Below are positions 1 through 12,480 of a DNA stretch of 64,000 nucleotides, in pieces. Origin of the DNA: Cheilinus undulatus (taxonomy: Eukaryota > Chordata > Actinopteri > Labriformes > Labridae); NCBI RefSeq assembly GCF_018320785.1, contig NC_054869.1:20160698-20224697 (forward strand), given 5' to 3'. Positions within the stretch are counted from its first letter, which is position 1; each line of letters starts with the position of its first letter. The notes below the pieces were generated by a model. It ran no database searches. It saw only the letters and a list, made by a program, of their open reading frames with translations, and was not told the DNA's origin. A program made the position numbers and the translations under genes.

Positions 1-784
1 TAAATAAGACTCCCTGACCATATATGAAATAAAATAGAGGGCTTAGGCTGAGCTGCAAAGCCTTAAAGTTACAAGAATAAAGGCAGAACACTATGTGATT
101 TTACACCGCTGCACTGTTTGATTTTCAAACACATTGATGATTTTTTTTACCGCTGGATGCCAACAGAATCACTAATCATTTCTTTGACATTTTATTTCAT
201 ACTCATATTTCTTGTGTCTTTTCTTTGATTCTGCAGCAGCTTTATTACACATCTAACGATTACGCTCTTGAAACAAGCGAGTCTGCAGGTCGCTGTGACT
301 CACACACACGCCGCGAAGTGGAGTCAGGTAGTCTGATTGTCTGAGGCTAATAACAGCAGAGTGGGAGGAAGAGGTGCACAGAGGAGAAGTTAAAAAGGCT
401 ATGAGGCTTACAGTGGGGCGTGGGCGGATGTCTGAACGGGTGTGTGTGCGTGCGTGAGGGCGCAGTGTGGTACGCTAACCCTATCTTGATAAATGTGTGG
501 GATGTGAGGATGGTTGTTGTGGAGCCTTAGAGCCAATCTGGCCAAGACCCTCTCTGTAGCCTGAGGGCCTCCTCAGTGCCGTCCTCCACCTGTCTGTCTC
601 TATTTTTCTCTCTGCTTCTGTTCAAACACCCCAGCATTGACTGGATTTGAAGACTTTTCTTCTGCTAAAAGTGGGTAAATCCATTTTCTACAGATTAACT
701 TCACACAAAAATGCGGAAAAAATAATACAACACATTAAGTAAAATCCAAATCCAAAATAAAAACAAGAAACTTTACGTTATAAT
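1..784. other. Intergenic DNA, no gene seen
   Basis: AT-rich non-coding DNA with a moderately GC- and GT-rich patch around 290-480. I see no exon with splice sites, no RNA gene and no clear transposon end. Open frames here are short and carry no recognisable protein motif. Confidence 0.5.
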
Positions 785-3035
785 TAGAGCTGTCAAAAGA
801 TTACATCTTAAAGTTGTGATTAATCTCAGAATTTCTTTAGTTAATCACGATAAATCCCATCCTTTTCATCGTATTTTAGATTTCAACATTTCACATTTAA
901 AATTGTTCTTGTGTCATTTTTCTACTGTCTTAAACTAAGGGTATAACTGCCTTCTGCTCAGATACAGACCTGCCTTTACACAGATTGTGGCATGATTGTA
1001 ACCACGGAAAAAAGAACTTGTCATGGATTGAAAAGGAAACAAAAGGACAGTGAAAAGGTAAGTGTTTGAAATCACAGTGTGCAGATGACATTTGACCAGA
1101 GCTGTCAAGATTAATCACGATTAATTAGTTCACTAATTTTTTTAAATCCAGATTAATCACATCTTCTTTATTACATTTGAAAATTCCACTGTTCTGCATT
1201 TAAAACAGTTCTTGTGTCTTTCCCAATTGTCTTAAACCTAAAGTATAGCTAACTTAGTGTTTGGACCCAGAGCTGCTGTTAAAGAGATTATGACATCATC
1301 TTAACCACGGAAAAAGGATTTTGTCATGGATTGAAAAGGAAATAAAGGGACAGTAAAAACACCATGTGCAGATCACTTTTGACTAGGGCTGTAAAGATAA
1401 ATTGGATTCATCAAGATAAACTATGATCTATAATTAGTGCACACATTTTTAATCGTGATTAATCACATGCTTTATTCCATACAAAATGTTTTTAAAAAAT
1501 AAGAAACCTGAAATTACATACAAACCAAAAATAAAAACAAGCAACTTGACATCACAATTAGGGTCATCTTATTATACATTTTTTAACAGTGATTAATCTC
1601 AGAATTACTGTAGTTAAAGGTTTCCTTTTTATAGCGTTTTAAATTCCACTATTAAGCACTTAAAACTGTTGCTGTGACATTTTTTAACTGTCTTAAACTA
1701 AGGCTATAACTATTGTGGCATGATTTTGACCACCGAAAAAGGAACTCGTCATGGATCAAAAAAAGAAATTCGGGGCAGTAAAAATATAAGTGTTTGTGCA
1801 GATGACTTGTGACAAGGGCTATAAAGATTAATTGCAATAATCACCATTTACTATGATCTAGAATCAGTGCACCATTTTTTATCATGATTAATTGCATGCT
1901 TTTTTACTGTATTTTAATATTCTGTATTTTTGCTTTCTAAACTGTTCTCAAGTCTTCTGTCTTTATCTGAGGGTATAACTGACTTACTGTTGGGAAACGG
2001 ACCTGCCTTTATAGAGATTATGGCATGATCTAAGCTAGGAATGCACAATATCATCACCATGATATCGGTATCAGCAGATTTTAGCTAAAAAAGTGAATTA
2101 TCGCATCAGCAGATATGAAAAATTCTGCTGATATTTAAAGCCGATATTTTGTCTATAAGTCAACCTATATCATATAAATGTTAGTCAAAGGAACACAAAG
2201 ATCAGTAGAGTTTTAGGCTGGACCAACAGACCTGCATCGGCTGAAGTCTTTCTGTATTCATCATCATTCCTTACACTTTAAGGAGAGTTTAAGTGTTTTA
2301 AGGACTGAAGTCTGAACAACATATAAATATCAGTATCGGTATCTGCTAAAAATTATTTTTAAATATTGGCATATTGGATATCTGCAAAAATCCAATATTG
2401 TGCATCCCTAATCTTAACAACTAAAAAGGAACTTGTGGACTGAAAAAGGAAATAAGGGGACGGTAAAAACACCGTGTGCAGGTGACTCATGACAAAGGCT
2501 GCTCAGATGAATAACATTTAATATGATCTGCAATTAGTGCACTATTTTTTTAAATTCGCGATTAATCAAATGTTTTTTTGGTCCCTTTCAACAAACTTTG
2601 GTTAAGCCACTGCAGCGTCCTCCTGCAGCCGCAGTGATGTAAAATAAGTCTACCACCACTCCTTTATCCTTCATTTCACTTTAAAAACTCACAGAAAGCT
2701 CAGTGGAAAAGTCAGAAGTCACCTGAACTGTGTGTTTTCAAACAGTTACCTTTTTACAGTTCACTTATTTCCCTTTTAATCCACAGCAAGTTCTTTTTCC
2801 TGGGGCTAAATTCATGTTCAAGCCATCAATCTACCTATTAAGCAGGTCTGCATCTAAACTGTTAATGTCCTTTAGTTTAAGAGGATAGAAAAATCCTGAA
2901 ATAATATAAAATGGTTTTAAATGAAAACTAGTGGTATTTTAGAATAAATTAAAAAGGGTATGATTAATCACAGTTAAATGCAGATATTTAGGGATTAATT
3001 GCAATTAAAAATGGTTATCTTTTGACAGCCCTACT
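785..3035. repeat. Decayed array of ATTAATC-rich repeat units
   Basis: At least four diverged direct copies of one unit follow each other. Each carries a block around 'gtcttaaactaagg', then 'accacggaaaaagg', then 'tcatggattgaaaagg', followed by 'ctgtcaagattaatcacga'. The copies lie near 903-1120, 1208-1400, 1667-1830 and 1942-2500. A fifth copy is inverted at about 2755-3035. The outer ends resemble each other in inverted orientation (AGAGCTGTCAAAAGATTA at 786; AGGGCTGTCAAAAGATAA read backwards from 3032), as in a DNA transposon or composite repeat. Copy four is split by the MITE at 2036-2410. A related short fragment lies at 34148-34225. Short minus-strand open frames at 930-1118 and 1652-1837 resemble each other only because they sit in homologous units. 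Family name unknown. Confidence 0.6.
2036..2410. mobile_element. hAT-like MITE (375 bp) nested in the array
   Basis: The ends are inverted: TAGGAATGCACAATAT on the left and, read on the other strand, TAGGGATGCACAATAT on the right. The interior is AT-rich with many GATAT/CGGTATC words and no coding capacity. The flanking 8 bp are ATCTAAGC (2028-2035) and ATCTTAAC (2411-2418), an imperfect duplication. An 8-bp duplication is typical of hAT transposons. The neighbouring array copy at about 1290-1310 reads straight through 'catcttaaccacgg', which gives an independent picture of the empty site. Confidence 0.65.
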
Positions 3036-4529
3036 TTTGACTTGTTAAATGAGCTGTTTGTGAGTTTTAATTATTTATCTATTTATTTTCTATGTGAAAT
3101 GAGACATTAAGGCACAGTGGTGGATGTGTTTTAAACCACTGTGGCTGCAGGGAGACTCTTCAGTGGCCTATCCAAAAAAAGAAATCGGAGAAAAATTCAT
3201 GCACAAACTGCGGACCATAATTAATTGTGATTAATCATGATAGCTTTAATTAAAACGTGTCGCTTTAGCTCAATACATTTCTAAATTAAAGCACAAGAGT
3301 AACCATTTAGTTAAATTTGAACCAGAAGGTTATTCCTGAAAAGGTAAAGCAAGTAAAAAATAGTGATTATATATTTTTAATGAGGCTTTTTCAGTTATTT
3401 TTAGCATCATTTTGCTGACAAGTCTATCATTAAGAATGCCACACATTAATGCACAATGCCCTCCTCTGTTCAAACCGGGAATTAGCTGCTTCATTATAAC
3501 ACAAGCAGGCGACAATCACTCTGCAGCAACACTATAATAAACCACGCCATGCATCTACAAACACACATTACAAAACGTGTGAAATCCAGATGACACAAAC
3601 ACTTTGTAAATGTAATTTTTTTTTGCATTTGAACTGATGAGCAGTGCAGCATCCACAGAGCTAGAATCAAATAAAGACTGAGCGAGAGGAGGAAGAGTGA
3701 TGCAGAATGAGTGTGTGTGAGATGGAGGCGAGCGTTCAGCAGACAGAATCAGGCGCGTTTTGATCAGGAGTTTCTCTGGGATAATTGTCAGGATGTGCTG
3801 TTTGGAAGATGACTGACAAAAGGATGAGTATGACAGTGGAATTTGTTGAGGAAACATGAAAATGTGTCACACATCCGTCAAACAAAGAAATGCAATATTT
3901 ATGGATTCTTGAAGAGCCAGTCTCTCTCTCTTTTTCTCTCTCTAGACACACACACTCTCACATTGTTAAAGTCTTCTCAGCGTCTTCTCCACAAATCATT
4001 TCCCATGTCGTCATGCGTCTCCCTAACGTTCCCATATAAAAGGATTAACATGCAAAAAAGGCTGTTTACATAACAATGACGGCAGCGTTTAAAAAAATCC
4101 ACACTTTAAAATGTGATTATGATAAGCATGAGAAAGTTTAAACACACCTCCAGCCTATATGGGATTTTTCTTCTGATATGAACTACATTATTATTGATGT
4201 TTAAAGAGCTCCAAGTACAATAAAACACAGACTTCTTGTAAAAATGCCTATTTGAATCAATGAATGTGCCTTTTTTTTTTTTGTTTTCCCCTTTTTATAA
4301 AAGGAAAGAGAGTACACAAATCCTAAGTTTGCATAAAGCTGATTATTCAATCTTATGATTTGATACTGGCTGCAGACTTTGAGTTTTTTTCACATTTTTT
4401 AAATTTTAGGCCATTGCCATGCAGCACACATACATGCATTTGCACAGGCACACAAACGCTTTCATTCAAACTGAAATAGAAGACAGAAAAAAGAAAGGAT
4501 TTTTTGTTGTTTTCCTTTTTATCCTGAGA
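3036..4529. other. Intergenic DNA, no gene seen
   Basis: AT-rich DNA with T runs (for example 4270-4282) and a CT-rich patch around 3920-3950. Open frames on both strands overlap each other and show no domain, splice site or codon pattern of a gene. Confidence 0.5.
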
Positions 4530-5130
4530 GCCTCGTCGATTAATTAGAGCTATCTGTCTGAAGACCTCCGGGTTTGCTTAAACAACTTCTCCTCCCTCAC
4601 TTCTCTTTCTCTTAAACACACTCACTCACTAACACACCTCCTAAGAAAACAAAAGCCCACTAATCATTCTGAGCCTGCTCTTTGTAGGTGGGGCCCGGTC
4701 ATTATCAGGCCTCAGCAGTGCGGGTTTTTGTTGGTTTTAGCTCCGCATCCTCAATCAATCGCTAACAGGAAGAACTTTAATCAGGGTTTTAATGCAGCTG
4801 TACAAGAGGTGGGCCGGCCCATTGTGCCGGTCTGAAAGGGCCGATCGGAGGGGAGTCCTCTCGCGTTTCTTTACATTCACCTGCTGGGCCCTATTGGGTC
4901 TCTTTCTGAAAGAAAAGGACAAGGGGAATGAATAAAGAACACAGTGTGTCCGCTCAACCAGCCCATGGGTTAATCAAGGAGCTACTTGTCATCTCCACAG
5001 AGCCTCACAGTGCTGCTGGTTAAGCTCTGCCCGTCTCATTCCCAGGACAATTCAGAGTCACTGAGGAGCCGGGTCGGGACCAACAACAGCACGCCATAAC
5101 ACAAGCATGAGCTAATGATATGCTGCGCTC
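4530..5130. promoter_or_regulatory. Possible conserved non-coding block
   Basis: This stretch differs from its surroundings. It has balanced base composition, no simple repeats, and several words seen in vertebrate enhancers, such as TTAATTA, ATCAATCAATC, CAGCTG and TTTAATGCAG. In mammals the DNA beyond CCNH on the MEF2C/TMEM161B side is a gene desert rich in conserved elements, so fish enhancers here are plausible. This is inference from composition and location only. Confidence 0.25.
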
Positions 5131-5269
5131 AAATGAATGTAGGAAGCAAAGAGGCTGCTGGGAAAGGACAGAAAGGAGAACCTTATGGAATCACAGAGAT
5201 CATATTTGAGAGGCTTGATGAATTGGAAATGAGGTAAAATCTAAAATAGAACCGAAGAGATTGTCCAGT

Positions 5270-6190
5270 TGGGCAGTGTTAATTTCAACGACTAAAACTA
5301 TGACTAAAAATGTTTGTCGACAGCCTTTTTCAATGAGAAAGACTAAAACTAACCAAAAAGAGATCTTTAAAGACTAAAACTGTCTAGAAGTAGTTTTCAT
5401 CAGTGTTAATTTGAAAGCTATTTTTAATTTCAGTCTTTTGAATAAATGCCTTTAAGTTTTAGTCACATTTCTGTTATTCTGCTCCTATAATTTTAGTCTA
5501 GTTTTAGTAGATGAAAACTCAAAAACATTTACACTCTTACCAAGCATTTATTCTCTTACCTGATTCTGGTACCAAATCATGGTCGTGTGTTCTGTGCACA
5601 CTGCCAAACCTGGATCCCTGCTTTCTACAGCTGAAAGGCACAGTAGATACAGATGGACTGTATTTTGACAAATTTAATGACAGTGGAGAAATATCAGAGA
5701 TTTTGAATTTCGGACAAAAACTAAATTACATTTTAGTCTAGTTTTAGTCATCTTGATGAAATTTATACTTACTTTTAATCAGTTTTATTCATCAAAGATC
5801 TATTCATGGTGAGTCTTAGTCTCTTATTTCTCATGGAAAAAAGGCGGTAGATGAACATCTTTAGTCATAGTTTTGATCAACAAAATGAATGCATCTGTAG
5901 CTCTTCTGCCTCTCAGCTGTAGAAAGCAGGGACCCAGGTTTGGCAGAGCGCATAGAACACACTAACATGATTTAGTCCAGATTCAGACAAGAGAATAAAT
6001 GCTTGGACTAAAAGTTTAGATTAAAATGTGAGGACTTTTTATGGACTAAAACTAGACTGAAATGTTTTTGAGTTTTTGTTGACTAAAACAATAAGGGTAG
6101 AAAATACTAAAATGTGACTAAAACTAAAACGCATTTGATCTACAGACTGAGACTAAAATTAATATTCAAATAGCTGCCAAATTCACAGTG
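5270..6190. repeat. Large fold-back repeat rich in TTTTAGTC/GACTAAAA
   Basis: The left arm (about 5401-5656) and right arm (about 5889-6190) are reverse complements of each other with moderate divergence. For example 'ctgctttctacagctgaaag' near 5617 pairs with 'ctctcagctgtagaaagcag' near 5908. The loop of about 230 bp and both arms are packed with TTTTAGTC or its complement. A further diverged piece lies at 5270-5400. No coding capacity. This is a non-autonomous interspersed element; I cannot name the superfamily. Confidence 0.6.
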
Positions 6191-8039
6191 CTGTAGGGAA
6201 ATCTGCTTTTTCTGTGAGTGTGTGTGTTTTTTTTTTTTTTATCAAACACAAGATGTAAAAAAAACTTTGCAGGTTTGTGATGCTGCAGTATCAGCTCCAG
6301 AATGATCAAACAAAAACAGCAATACAATTCAGCACACAGACATAAAACATGCTTATGACATTTCTCTGTATTTTTGTACTATTATAAATATTGATTTCAC
6401 CTCAGCCATGCAAGAATAACCATCCAAGAGGGAAAGCAACATAAAACAGCGCCTTTCTATACTGAACTCATCCACATCTGTGGCTATTGGGATGTAAAAT
6501 ACACTCTCACTATGACTCTGGATCTCTAGAAAATCCAAAAAGTTCATGTTTATCAAGATATTGATAAGATAATGGAACATGCCAGGGAGTAAGGGGATAT
6601 TTGCCCCGTTTCAAAGGCTTTAACTGATGCTCTTACCCCATCTAGTGAGTAGAAGGAGTAATACGCTGAGTGTTTGCGCCTGTCTATGTATGTGCGTGTG
6701 AGTAATTCTCCTAAATGAATCTTGAAGAATCAGAAAAGCCATATAATTAAAAGAGAAAACATAGGCCTTTGCATAATTTGGATTCAACATAAGCAGATCA
6801 GTGTATGACCAACGTATCATTCATAAGAATGTATTTTCACTCTTTTTAAATTCAATTAATTAGATTTTAGCTCACTGGTATGTTTAATTTGCCTCACATA
6901 AAGACCACAAGAGGGCATTATTTAATCACTGTATTTTAGAAAAAAATCTCAAGTGGAATAAAATGTATTCAGCCATAAAAACTGGAGCAGTTGATGGTGG
7001 GATTGTTTTGAATGACTGAGAAGTGATCAGCCACAGTATTGTTATAATTATATCTTTTAAAGGATAATAATAATCAAAAGTTAGAAAAGATAAGAAAAAT
7101 CACATCATCAAAAAAGTGTGGGATATGACCTCAGAATGACATTTATGCATCTCGCTTGGAAAATAAGTAATCCGAAGAAATAATTCAAGTCATACCACTT
7201 CAGCAATTCATTCATTTGCTTGATTTTTTTTAATTGCCGTCTGTTTTATGAAAAATATTTCACTGAGCAAAGGTTCAGCTAGGCATTTAGTATCAACATG
7301 TTTTCTGTAAGAAGTTCAGCCCAGCATGTGTGACATTTCCTGGATAAAACGTGTGCAATTTGCTGCTCACAGAGGGTGCTTTGAAAATATGCATGTAATT
7401 TAAACGTCAGACTTGTCCGAGACAATGCAGACCGGTGACTAATGGCTCATCCACCTGACAGGGCTTTTTGTGCAAGTCCACAGGAAGTCCACAGGAAGCC
7501 TGCAGAGCTCTCCAGCAGGGCCTGCAGCACTCAGAAGAACGCTCTCTGACAGAAAGGATGGCGGCAATTAGGAAAACAAAAGAGAGGAGAGTGCAAGGGA
7601 TTATTAGCAGGATCTGACACCAAGCTTTCACGGTCTCGATTACAGAGCATCAGGAAATATTTCTTTTAGTGGTTGATATTTGTAACTTTTTTATTTCTGA
7701 TAAAATTGTCTTTTTTTGTTACATTTGTTGAAGTTGCTCATTTCAAATGGGCATTTTAAAACACAAAATGGTGTTACTGGAAAATAAATATTAAGACTAT
7801 ACATTCTGGCATTTTTTTGTGCCATTATTTTTGTCTTCTAAGATTTCTTTTTTTAATTTTCTGGAATAAACAAGGCAGAAAATGGGAAATGAACATCCCA
7901 TTAAATTCATAACTGTGTTAAGTTTCACTTGCTCCATTAAATTAAAAAAAAGAAAAACATAAAATGAGATAAATACGCTGCGTGCACATGCTTCTTTAAT
8001 TTATTCCCTTCCTTTTTTTTTTACAAGCTGCTTTTAAAA
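6191..8039. other. Intergenic DNA, no gene seen
   Basis: AT-rich sequence with several A/T homopolymers. I found no exon, RNA gene or transposon end. A minus-strand open frame at 7407-7631 is hydrophobic and cysteine-rich, but it lacks splice sites and recognisable homology. Confidence 0.45.
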
Positions 8040-8545
8040 GCTTATTTCAGCTGATTTGCAGCGTTTGAGTGCTGATTTTGACAGACACTCACTGCAGAAG
8101 GTCAGCTATTCACCTGTAAGGAGAGAAATTAGCCTGCCTAATTTTTGCTGTCCTTCAGGTGCAGCCTGACAGCCTGCTTTGCATTTTAATGCAGAAACCC
8201 TGATTATTAAATCTTAGAGAGCTTTTTTCTTTTTTCTTTTTTTTTTTTTTTTTCATAGTCTCAAATAAATGGCTTGGGTTGCTGGGCAACGTGCCTTGAT
8301 CAAACAGGGTTCCCCTCCCCCATTTGCAAGCTCATAATTCTTCGTCTATATTCAGGCATCCTCTTCTTAATTAGATTAAGATGCAAAACCCCCCGCTGCA
8401 TGCAAATTTGCGCTAATATGAAGATTATGCACACAGAGACACAATATGTAGCTCTGATGCGCATTCACCCGTTTAAAAATAAAAATATGAGGGCAAAAAT
8501 GAGACTTTTTCTTGTGGAATATGTAATTCCTATTTAACTGTTTCA
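8040..8545. promoter_or_regulatory. Possible conserved non-coding block
   Basis: This block contains octamer-like ATGCAAAT (8399-8406), TTAATTAGATTAAG (8367-8380), TTTTAATGCAG, TGATTATTAAAT and a GGTTGCTGGGCAAC palindrome (RFX/X-box like, about 8276-8290). That density of homeodomain, POU and X-box words with little repeat content suggests a developmental enhancer. No coding signal was found. Inference only. Confidence 0.28.
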
Positions 8546-9934
8546 TTGTATTTATTTCTATCATGAAATTTGAACCAGAATGTTTAATTCAGTTCTGATG
8601 CTACTTGAAATAACACCAAAATGTCACATTTAAGAGAGAAAAACATCTACCTGGCAATCACACAACACAAAATAAAGCCTGTATAATTACAGGATATATT
8701 AAATGCAAATATCCACTCCACTCTGAGGGAAAAAATGGGGGCAGTGCCACCACACAGACCATACATCACTGCAGCAGGACACTACACCTGCTCCCATTCA
8801 CCCAAATGGCCAGCTATTTGCAAAGGTGAGTACATGCACGCTGATGTAAAGGGTCATTTGTAGGCCTTGTTGGAGCCTCGTGCTGTGAAGGATTGGATTT
8901 TCAGCAGAACTGCCGCACTTTAACATCCCTCTATCTGTCCTCCTCTACATCTCATTCACAGCTAAGGTGCTCACCGTGATGGAGTGCCACGTGCGTGTGT
9001 GTTTTTCACTCCCCGCTGATTTGGAAACCCTTTACAAACGAGCTCTTTGTTTTTCTAAATAAAACATTTCCATCTGAGGGGGAGGAAAACAGAGAAACAT
9101 TTCTGCACTCTGCATTTGTCTTCAAGGTAAACTTAAATGGATCATTAAATTTCACTCAGTTCTCGCTGATTTCTCACTGTGGAGAGGAGAACTTGTATGC
9201 ATATAGCAAACCAAGGACAGTTGGATTTGCAGAAAAAAGAGCGTGCCATTTCTGCTCTCCCTGGAGCTACGGCTTTGATTGAATCCTGAAATGAGTTGAA
9301 ATGTCACAAATCCCTACCAATATGCTCGCAAAATGAAAATTGGCCTTGGGGTTTTTAAGGTTCCCATTAAGGATGTGCTTAACACGTTCTGTTAAGTGTG
9401 GTTGGAGTGCATCAGAAATACAACATAATCATGTGTCGACGCACACTTCAGCAAAATGTCCCCGAAAATCCAGTGATGCTGAGCGAATCTCTCTCTCTCT
9501 CTCTCTCTCTCTCTGGTGAGGAAGGAAAGATCAGGCCTGAGCAGGACTGAGGCAAGAGGAAAGCCAAAGGGCAGCTGGCTTCAAATTAAAGCTGGCAATG
9601 TTTGAGCAAAACAGGAGAAATTACAAAGCTGACTCTGTGCTGAATTTCCTGCAGTGTTAAAAAAAATCCATCTGAAAAGTAACATGCATCTAACACTGCT
9701 TATCTAGCTTCCTCTCTATCACATTATTGCATGTGATACCTTCTGCAGTGTCTTGCTTTATTAAAAATAATAAACTCAGCATCTCCTTTCAGACTGGTAA
9801 TGCTTGTCTCTGTCTGAACACTCTGATTTGATACCTCTTCCTCTCTCAGGTAGCTTTATTTTCAGGAAATAGGATAAAAAAACGACTCTCCCGCCTGTTT
9901 AGTATTCACATCACGTAAAGTGGGTCTGTGTTCC
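8546..9934. other. Intergenic DNA with a (TC)n microsatellite
   Basis: Mixed non-coding DNA. A pure TC dinucleotide run of about 27 bp lies at 9488-9514. The + strand open frame at 8995-9282 does not begin at an ATG in a plausible context, has no splice partner and shows no known motif, so it is not called as a gene. Confidence 0.5.
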
Positions 9935-10720
9935 TCATTTAGTGCTGTACTGTACAGCTGGGGAGCTGTCCGGTGTGCGGCGGCAGTATGCAAATGAGCC
10001 TGGATTTGAATGGAGATGGAGGTAGACACAAAGCTCAATTAGAGACACAGAGAGAGAGAGGGGGAGAGGGAGAGAGAGCTTTGAGTGTCTGAAAGGAGGG
10101 GGGAGGGTAAAAAGAGGGGAAAAAACCCTAATGCCAACCTGAGGAAACTGATGTATGGACACATTGGAACAAAAAGACTCAAGATTTCTAAAGTGTGATC
10201 TCTGACGGCTGAGCTCTGTGATGCGTCACCAAGATCCCACATCATCCGTATCACACAAATCATCAGAAACAAGCACACGCAGGTGCACTTCCTCTTTTTG
10301 TTAAAAGACCCAAAGACAGACCCTGCACGGTGAGTGAAAGAGCGGCCATTTTGTTCTTGGGTGTTAGTCCGTGCCCAGCAGCAGTGCAACATCACCTGAC
10401 CCAGCGCCTGCATGAGTGTCCTTGGAGGAGGCTCTGACATCAGCTTAGCCACCCCTGGTTGTCATGGCAACCCTGGTGCAAATGGGGCGAGGGGTGCAGG
10501 GTTGAGGGCAGAATAATTAATATGCACACATATGGGCGTCTGAATGCAGATTTAATTATATTTGTTGGTGTGTGAAGCAAATGGGATTGAACGCCACAGC
10601 CAAAAAAAAAAAAGAAGCAGATTAAGAGAGCTCATTGGTCAGAGAAATCATTTGCATCGTTGTCAAGGTTATTTCTAAATGAATTCCTTTCATAGAGAAA
10701 AGTAACTTCATAAGGGTGGG
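9935..10720. promoter_or_regulatory. Possible conserved non-coding block
   Basis: This stretch contains TATGCAAATGAG, AATAATTAATATGCAC and TTTAATTATATTTG. It also has a GA-rich purine tract at 10040-10110 and a GC-richer section around 10330-10500. The 137-codon minus-strand frame across it is a product of the purine tract (Ser/Leu/Pro repeats) and is not a gene. A regulatory role is inferred from word content only. Confidence 0.22.
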
Positions 10721-12480
10721 GATAATCCTCCTCAGCCTCCTCTAGATTCTTCTTCCTTTTACACAGAATCATGAATAGTTTGCAGAGCTGCACAGCCAAG
10801 GTGATGCTTCACACTGGATCAATCTGTCGGTCACTGGCTAACACGGTGTCCATGAATTGCAATAATTTCAGGTTTTCAAATGCAGCAGATATATAACAAG
10901 AAGGAGTGCAGATTTGACTCCAACTGGGGAGAGTAACTTGATCAGGGAGGCTCAGAGATCATTCGGCTGATCTGCAGGAGGCACCAAATCACACAAGTCT
11001 GATTTCCCATAAAACACTGCCTGCCAGATTATATAGAGACAACATTTAGTCTCAAGGATAACCAAAACACACACTGCAATCTTTACTTTATTCCTGTGTA
11101 AAAAAACATCCGTACATTTTTCTGTGTAAATAGCACTGTAATGCCTGAAAGCCATTTCTGTCAAAATGTAAATAATAAAACTAACTTAAATTAAAAAAAA
11201 GAGTCTGATTTTAAGTGTTTAAAAGCAAGATATAAAGACAAAAATAAGTCTTCCACACAGCACAGAGGATTTATGCCAAACAGCAGACAGAAAGGTGTTT
11301 GCTTAGACTGACAACACAGACGTACACGCACACAGTCGCTGAGCTGCACGCACGCACGCGAGCATTACACGCCCTATCAGCGCGCGCACATACAGTAAAC
11401 GTTGCACTGGTCTCATCAATAATGCATCGGCACTTCATGTTTATGCAATTTAAGCTACATGGCAAAAACCCGAGCGATGGATACTGTAGATGTAAGCCCG
11501 ACTCACATTTAACGTATACACCGTTTAACAAGCCTCACACACTCACAGCTCACACATAAAAGTTCAAAAATATCATTCCGCGTGCAAAGAAAGAGATTAA
11601 GATAATAAAACAGTCCTCAGTACATACCTGTTAAAGCGTTATTTCTTTGATTCTGGTTTATGCCGGCTTGAAGGGCTTCATGATAACACGGCACTAAGGA
11701 AATAAAACTAGCTGCGGTGATATGCAAATTAACGGCTCCTGCTGAATGCACGGGCATTTATTATTCATAAATTACTCATGTTTATGCAAATTACGGTATA
11801 CGGAAACACTGGTGGGGGTTGAGTGGCTCCGTCTAAACACACTGTGTGATTCAATTTCTGTTATGCTCTTCTATCTAAAGTGTACCAAATCTAGGACTCT
11901 GACCACGATGTATTATGAAGCTGCTCACTTATTCTGAAGTTTCCTCCAGGTAGTCACTGAGCTGAGGGAAATCAAAGACAGTGGAACCGAGAAAAACAAA
12001 TAACCTAATAGGAAAATGTCGAAAATGACTCCACTGTGGAAACGCCTTCAAATAAGAAACAGAGAAAAAAAACTTTGGTGGTGTACCTTTTAATATTATT
12101 CTAATGACAACAAACAAGCTGTGAGACCTACTGGCCTTATTGTACATTGAGTATGACATTTTAATAGGCTAGTAAATAAACAAACTCAGGCAGGTGTTGT
12201 GCATGTCTATTTCTTGTCTTTATGGGTTCAAATATAACACTCCTTAACTCTCTAGGTTGTATTCAGATATGCATACTTTTGATTTTGATTAGATTTTCAT
12301 ATGTAAAGGCTATTTTAAATGTTTGCAGCAAAATATCCACTGCTACAAGCTAGCAACTACATTGAAATTTCTCAAGCAAGTCTTTGAGCTTGTTGATAAA
12401 ATTAAGAATAAATCATTATTTTCAATTTGTGCCTGTGCATGTGAAAGAGGGAAAAGGTGAACGAGAGAGACGATTTTAAT
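10721..12480. other. Intergenic DNA upstream of ccnh
   Basis: No gene seen. An alternating purine/pyrimidine patch (ACGCAC and GCGCGC words) lies at about 11310-11395. The part 11590-11830 is enhancer-like, with ATATGCAAATTAACGG, ATTATTCATAAATTAC and TTATGCAAATTACGG, and could be a conserved element. The rest is AT-rich. Confidence 0.4.

Noticed and set aside
785..3035. Regularly spaced ATTAATC repeats considered as a CRISPR-like array
   Set aside because: Units are hundreds of bases long and diverged, the genome is vertebrate, and no cas genes exist.
10039..10452. 137-codon open frame on the minus strand
   Set aside because: Its C-terminal half is Ser/Leu/Pro repeats from a GA-rich tract; no homology or splice sites.
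11299..11559. 86-codon frames on both strands over the ACGCAC/GCGCGC patch
   Set aside because: Alternating purine-pyrimidine sequence leaves several frames open; there is no protein motif.
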